DNA from: Linum tenue
Lineage: Eukaryota > Streptophyta > Magnoliopsida > Malpighiales > Linaceae
Assembly: GCA_946122785.1 (NCBI GenBank)
Contig: CAMGYJ010000004.1
Location: 8,826,150-8,890,149 of the forward strand
Length of the DNA: 64,000 nucleotides
Reading direction: 5' to 3'
Both the position numbers and the translations under genes were made by a program. Below the pieces are notes generated by a model. That model had not been told where the DNA came from, made no database searches, and was given only the letters and a program-made list of their open reading frames with translations. Of this stretch, positions 58,961-64,000 are shown one piece after another. The stretch's first letter is position 1. Each line of letters opens with the position of its first letter.

Positions 58961-59031
58961 GCAAGAGTGGTCTAGTGGTAGAATAGTACCCTGTCACGGT
59001 ACATATCCGGGTTTGCTTCCCGGCTGGTGCA
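58961..59031 (+). pseudogene. decayed tRNA-Gly copy with GTC anticodon
   Basis: Seventy-one bases align to the tRNA-Gly at 61665. Changes break the acceptor stem (GCAAGAG against CTGGTGC) and alter the T loop (GGTTTGCTT). One change turns anticodon GCC into GTC, which would read Asp codons. The 75 bp after it also match those after the intact gene. Confidence 0.85.
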
Positions 59032-59110
59032 CATCGAGTTATGATGAATTCTGCGTTCTCTGTGGGAGTGGTCCTCTCAATGCCGTCTGATCTTCGGACA
59101 TAATGTTCTT
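59032..59110 (+). repeat. duplicated tRNA 3' flank
   Basis: CGAGTTATGATGAA, GTGGGAGTGGTCCTC and GTCTGATCTTCGGAC occur in the same order at 61739-61815. This shows that a block including the tRNA was duplicated. Confidence 0.85.
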
Positions 59111-59526
59111 ATCTATCAAAGTTTGATTTGGTAGTTCTGTTTCCTGTTATTGCTGATGTTCTGGAAGTTGGTAAGACTTTGTATACTGGCTTTAATTGGA
59201 GCTTGTAGCAGCATGTACAATAAAGAAAGTGAGCATTTCCAGTTCCATATGCCAGCATCTGCCTATGTGAAGTTCTTGCAAATGCTACTGAATTGACAAT
59301 CTGTATTGATATGAAATGCTTCAGTGCCATGGATTACAGAACATCATCTCAGGTTCAATTGTTGTGAGCATACAAGTGGTCTGAACAATAATGAATATAA
59401 CTGAGCCGAACTTTGAAAAGTCCCAACTCCCTTCGAATCCAACTACAAATTGAAGTGATTTGCTCGAAGCGCTATAGGTCTGTTTCTCTGAATCCAAGAT
59501 CCCTCATCTACTACAGACTTACAAAT
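59111..59526. other. intergenic between convergent genes
   Basis: No gene recognised. It probably includes the 3' flank of the minus-strand phosphatase gene. Confidence 0.35.
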
Positions 59527-61545
59527 CTAGCCGACTATCACAGTAATATCGTCAAACACCCCATAAATGTTGAAGTAGGAAAAGCAAAAGGTCTGCCGTG
59601 CCTGTAGGTTGCATGCCAAAGATCTTTTTCCACCATGGTAACTCAATACCCTGCCAAGAGATGAAATGTTTCAACATTCTATATACAGGTCAACTATGTA
59701 TGTAGTCATATAGATGTGAACAAATTTTGGAAGTTTGTCTGATGGTCACCTTGGACCTGGCTTCCAATGCATAGGGTGACTCGTAGCTCGAATCCAGTGA
59801 ATGTACTCTCGCTAAGTTAGCCAGAACCTCTGCTACCATTGCAATGGTCAAAGTTATTACCACAGCCAATTAGTAAAAATAGAGAAGAATGTAACACATC
59901 TAAATTACTACAAATAACTTGCCAGCATCACTAGCATTTCAATGTTGGCATATCATGGAAACAATCTCATGATCAAACACATTGTCGAAAAGGACATCAG
60001 ACCCCATCACAATGATAATCGACATCAATCCCTTCTAGACCGCTAACCTTTGCGAAAGGAAGTTCTTCGACATCATCTAAACATAGAAAATCAAAAGATT
60101 ATTGCTGCAGCAATATGAATGAACATATCATAGCATCGAGATATGTCTGGCCTACAGTTTCTGAACTAAATTGGTATGGACAATCAAAATAGTGTTCTTG
60201 TGGAGAAGTGGAGAATATTAATTGCCCTGTAATTCAAATAAATCGTACGATCCGCCCTCAATTGTTTAGAATAAATGAATGACAAAAAGGAAAGGGATGC
60301 CAAATAGAATGATGCGGGGAACACCAACCTCAGAATCAAGATTAATACCTTCACGGATAAGCTTTAGCCCACAATCTCCAACATTTGCGAACTTCAGCAT
60401 TCCATTTCCCTCCAGCATAGCCACAATCCTGAATGACCAAAAAATGATTATGACAAGTAATGCACGATCAGGTGCCTCTCAAGAAATAAAGCTGCAGCAA
60501 CCAAGACAAAGAACAGGACTTTACACGGTAGCTGAGCCGATTGAGGAGGTAGCAGCATGTGCTTTCCTGATGAGAGAACTTGGGGATCGTAGTTGACCTG
60601 CTCTAGATTAAAACCAATGCCTCAAGGAGTCTTACAACCAAAAGGAAACAAGCATTCAGCCGCTATATCTCTCTAGTTACTTCTCTGCACATTACTGCAA
60701 TGCTAATATGATAATGCTAACCTCGTCATCTGGCACGAAACCAGAAGCATTTGCAATCAGTTCCCGGAAAAAAAAAAGTGAAGGATACACATCCTCTTCA
60801 GCCCAACTGAAAAGCATTAAAGCAATAACAATTGGTTTGCATGTTAATGATACTAACAAAAGCATATCAACTTCCAGCTCTAGCAGAACGAAACGAAAGG
60901 GAACGCGGAACAGTGCAACTAGTCAGTTTCAATTAAGTTACCCTGAGACACCATCAGCAACGGCAAGGACTCCACCATTGTAGCTACTTACGAAAAATGC
61001 ATCTTTCCCCGCCCTTTTCCATCTGTGAAAAGAATTAGCATCAGGGCACAAGAAGAGATCATCCAATGTCGAACAGTCTGGAACAAAGAATTTACTACCA
61101 CTGTCTACCTTGTTGGGATGTTGAATGAGGTGACTTCCAACACAGAGTGATACCTCTGACCTGCAAATCCCACTGATACGTTTTTTATCAGGAAGTAACC
61201 TGAACTCAAATCCCAGACTGAACCTATCCATTTCTGCCCTTACTAATTTGGATCAACATTGCATGGTTCCAAAAACTAGATCATACATATTTTCATCACT
61301 TGCTATGCACATATACTCGTGTTTGCTCCCAAGTGATAGTGGGAAGCGGTAGACAAGGCAATTCGGGCCGAAGAAATGGAAAGGGGATAACGCAAGCTGG
61401 CCGGAGAGAGTAGAGCTCCGCTAAGCAGCAGCTTCTTCTTCTTCTTGGGGATTCCATTTACAGCTGAAGTCCATACAACCGGATGCAGGGAGTGGAACAG
61501 TGGATTGGAGTGTGGAATTGATGCCTTGAAAATGGGAGTCGTCAT
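59527..61545 (-). pseudogene. PBCP-like chloroplast PP2C phosphatase gene with frameshifts
   Basis: A Ser-rich, Arg-containing N-terminus from ATG 61545 resembles a transit peptide. Exons follow near 61160-61099, 61013-60942, 60806-60722, 60597-60525, 60428-60349, 60226-60130, 60070-59950, 59845-59752 and 59650-59527. They read SEVSLCVGSHLIQHP, DAFFVSSYNGGVLAVADGVS, WAEEDVYPSLF, NVGDCGLKLIRE, STSPQEHYFDCPYQ, FDNVFDHEIVS, ESPYALEARSK and DDITVIVG. This order is that of the PSII core phosphatase PBCP (PP2C family), which dephosphorylates photosystem II core proteins. Breaks are an extra A near 61004, an extra two bases near 60572, a small insertion near 60030 beside a changed GSDG (now GSDV), and a stop near 59940. 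Errors in the sequence could mimic some of these, but hardly all. Confidence 0.8.
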
Positions 61546-61664
61546 TTTCCTTGTTTCGTTCGCTCTGTCACACTCTTTCTTCTACTGGATAAATTTGTGG
61601 CGAAATTGGGAAATTAAACATATTCATAAAATTAATATTAAAAGTGAGGAAGGTCAGCCAACAG

Positions 61665-61735
61665 GCACCAGTGGTCTAGTGGTAGAATAGTACCCTGCCA
61701 CGGTACAGACCCGGGTTCGATTCCCGGCTGGTGCA
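61665..61735 (+). tRNA. tRNA-Gly (GCC)
   Basis: Full cloverleaf: acceptor GCACCAG pairs with CTGGTGC; D arm GTCTAGTGGTAGAAT; anticodon arm TACCC-TGCCACG-GTA region with GCC at 61697-61699; T arm CCGGG-TTCGATT-CCCGG; discriminator A. There is no intron and no encoded CCA. It decodes GGC and GGU codons. Confidence 0.96.
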
Positions 61736-63095
61736 TTTCGAGTTATGATGAAACTCTGCGCTCTTTGTGGGAGTGGTCCTCTTGCTAACGTCTGATCTTC
61801 GGACGAAATATGAGCGCAACTGAGCTTGATTTTTTGCTTCCCCGTCTTTTTACCATTCTCATTGATTCTTTCATCTGCCTACCATTTTCCCATTTCCATT
61901 AGACAGTAGCTGCCATTTGTTAGGTAATACACTCTTCCACTCTACAACTACTCTCTTCCTTCCTCGTCAAGAATCCGATCAATGGCTAAATGTTCTGCTC
62001 TTTGTTGTTTGCGTTGCTACATCTCCGTAGCAAATAGGCACTGCTTGTGGTTTAGAATACGCAAAACAGTTAGAACTTAGAACAGCCATTGCGTTGCGTT
62101 GGGACTTACTAGTTGAAAGAGAAAGATATACACAAAGGACTGAAAGTTGGTCCTTCTAAATTAATCTCTTACCCTAATTCATGTTAATAGTAAAAAAGCT
62201 AGCTACCTGTGTCTCATTAGAAAATTTCATTGCCATTTTTGCTGATGAGTTTTTGGAAAGATGCCTCCAATCCCAGTCCCCAACCTCCATCCTTAAATGG
62301 CTCGCCTGTAGCTCTCTCAACGTCCCTCTCGTTCTGGGTTTCTATAAAAGAAACACATACAGTGATGGGTTGGTTTCTCAAGAATGGCCAGTCATGGTGG
62401 CAAGTAGCAAAGCATGGAATGCAATCTTGGGAAGGCACACTGCAAAATAAAAAAAGGTGAAGAAGAAGGAAGAGATGATTATATCCAATGGGGGACGCCA
62501 TTCCTGAAATTGTTCTATCTTTCAAACCCTAGTGGGCTCCGTAAAGTAAACAAACAGGCCATTTACAGAAGTTGAAGTTTCAGTTCTTATCGAGAAGGAA
62601 CAAAGATGGTGAGATGTCTGTTTTCCAAGCTTTCTGCCCGCCCCTGCGGATTCCGCTTATTATAGAAACCAGCAACTCTGTAAAGAAGATAAAAAAAAAA
62701 AATTAAGAAGAAACCCCAAAAAGTATCGATCTATTCCAAAAATCTTAGCCCCTAGAAACAGCAAATTTGCTCCATCCTACCGTTGCTCATTCCCAGAAGT
62801 ATCGATCTATTCCAACCATTATTCATCCCTCCCCTGTTCTCTGCCTCCTCTGTTTTTGTTCCAGTAATCTGCTGTTTTTATAGCCTTAACCTTCAAGAGA
62901 CAATTCCGAGAAGAACCAATCAGTTCCCATTGTTAATCCTTCGGTCCTTTTAAGTTTCAGATACAATCCGTTAAAAAAAAACCTGTTCTTTCTAGTCCGC
63001 CTTTCCGAATCTCCTGTTTCTGTTCAAGCCTCACACTGTTTACCTTACTCTGTTCTCTACACTCCCCTGTTTTTATCTTTCTCTGTTCCTAAGAA
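61736..63095. other. intergenic and promoter of the aspartic protease gene
   Basis: The first 80 bp match the flank of the tRNA remnant. Short frames at 62180-62525 on both strands show no recognised product. Bases 62560-63095 are C/T-rich, like a 5' leader. Confidence 0.4.
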
Positions 63096-64000
63096 ATGAG
63101 AATTTACACTTCTTCTCGAATGGCATTTCTGATCACTGCCGCGGTGATCCTCGCCGCCGCCGCCGCCGCCTCTACAGTTCTTCATCTGGAGAGAATGGTT
63201 CCTCTTAATTCTTCCGTTGTTGCTGTGGAGCACCACAAAGCTAGGGACCGAGCCAGGCACGCCCGTCTCTTCAGTGGCCTCGTCAACTTCTCTGTATATG
63301 GCTCTGCCGATTCTTTCTACTACGGGTATGTTTCTCTAGCTTTTCGCTTGTGGGTGGCTTAGTACTCTGTTTTTCTACTGAAACTTCAAGACTGTAATGG
63401 TGGTTGCCTAGGGAATTTTGGCGCCAAAATGACAGACAAATCAAAACACACACGAATTAGTTGGTCTCTCATAGTCAATTAATTAAATAGTTTAATCTTT
63501 GTTACCAAGCCCAGGGAAGGAAACGGCCCATTTAGGCACATAGCCTGCGGGCCGGAAATAATTTAAGCCCACTTTGCAGAGTTCATTCCTTCCTTCCTAC
63601 ATACCTTCTTTGACACGAAACCCTAATCTGCAAGTCCACCCGTCTCTATTCTCTGCTGTGCATTCGCACGAAGAAAGAAAATTAGGGTTCTTGTGAGCTC
63701 ACCACTTCTGTTGTCAGTCAATTACCTTAGTCATCACCCAACCCTTTGATTTGATCCTCGTGTGTTGTTTTATGGGACAGAATTTATTTCACAAAAGTGA
63801 AATTAGGCACTCCCGCCAGAGAATTCAATCTACAGATTGATACTGGGAGTGACCTAACCTGGCTCAACTCCAAGTCCTGCCCGACGTGTCCACGCTCAAG
63901 CCGATTCGGGGTGAGCTCTATTTTCTGTGTTTTTTTAACTTGATTCTGATTGAGTTTATACTGTTTATTTGTTCTAAGGTTGTCATTCAACTCATGATGT
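63096..64000 (+). CDS. A1-family aspartic protease, 5' part (runs off the window)
   Basis: Exon 1, 63096-63325, starts at ATG 63096 and encodes a signal peptide-like stretch (AFLITAAVILAAAAAAS) from a GCC run. A prodomain follows, with KARDRARHARLF and a Tyr-rich end. Exon 2, 63781-63910, keeps phase and encodes GIYFTKVKLGTPAREFNLQ followed by the first catalytic motif DTGS in IDTGSDLTWL, then CPTCPRSS. A start with Y-T-V-LGTP-R-F and DTGSD-W matches plant nepenthesin/ASPR-type aspartic proteases, which are secreted or membrane-anchored. The intron (63326-63780) is 455 bp. The second catalytic Asp lies beyond the window. An internal ATG (63120) is a possible alternative start. Confidence 0.88.

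Overview
This is nuclear DNA from a flowering plant, most likely a eudicot. Supporting signs are genes with many short introns bounded by GT and AG, a plant-type L1 LINE carrying an RNase H domain, plant-style LTR retrotransposons, Helitrons and MULE/hAT/CACTA ends, a PSII core phosphatase-like chloroplast gene, and a nuclear tRNA-Gly. I cannot name the species.

Layout. 1-6.6 kb holds DNA transposons: a 1.9-kb Mutator-like element with 222-bp inverted ends, a 467-bp hAT element and a CACTA end. 6.4-6.7 kb has two Helitron 3' ends facing each other. 7.33-12.45 kb is an internally deleted Ty3-type LTR element on the minus strand (5-bp target duplication AATGT), itself interrupted by a poly(A)-ended retroposon. 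12.9-16.0 kb is a probable Helitron with an RPA-like fragment. 16.70-30.87 kb is one 14-kb LTR element on the minus strand (target duplication GGGGC). It contains a plus-strand LTR element with an unusual LTR-internal-LTR-internal structure, and a 693-bp hAT element.

31-41.4 kb contains a small thionin-like secreted peptide gene, a decayed 6-kb LINE, and an intronless RING-H2 E3 ligase gene. The RING-H2 gene is split by a 1.75-kb gag-only LTR element whose two 299-bp LTRs look identical, so the disruption appears very young. 41.4-53.6 kb is gene-poor, with broken pieces of a sugar porter, a CSC1-like channel and a GH3 glycosidase lying close together, plus several MULE and hAT elements.

53.9-64 kb is the gene-rich end. 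It holds an intact 16-exon gene for a WD40/TFIIIC90-like subunit (907 residues), a PBCP-like PP2C phosphatase gene with frameshifts on the opposite strand, an intact tRNA-Gly(GCC) with a decayed copy 2.7 kb upstream, and the first two exons of an A1 aspartic protease that runs off the window.

Only four protein genes look potentially functional in the host: the TFIIIC-like gene, the aspartic protease, the thionin-like peptide (with a reservation about its signal peptide), and the RING-H2 gene in alleles that lack the insertion. The rest of the window is mostly mobile DNA and its debris.
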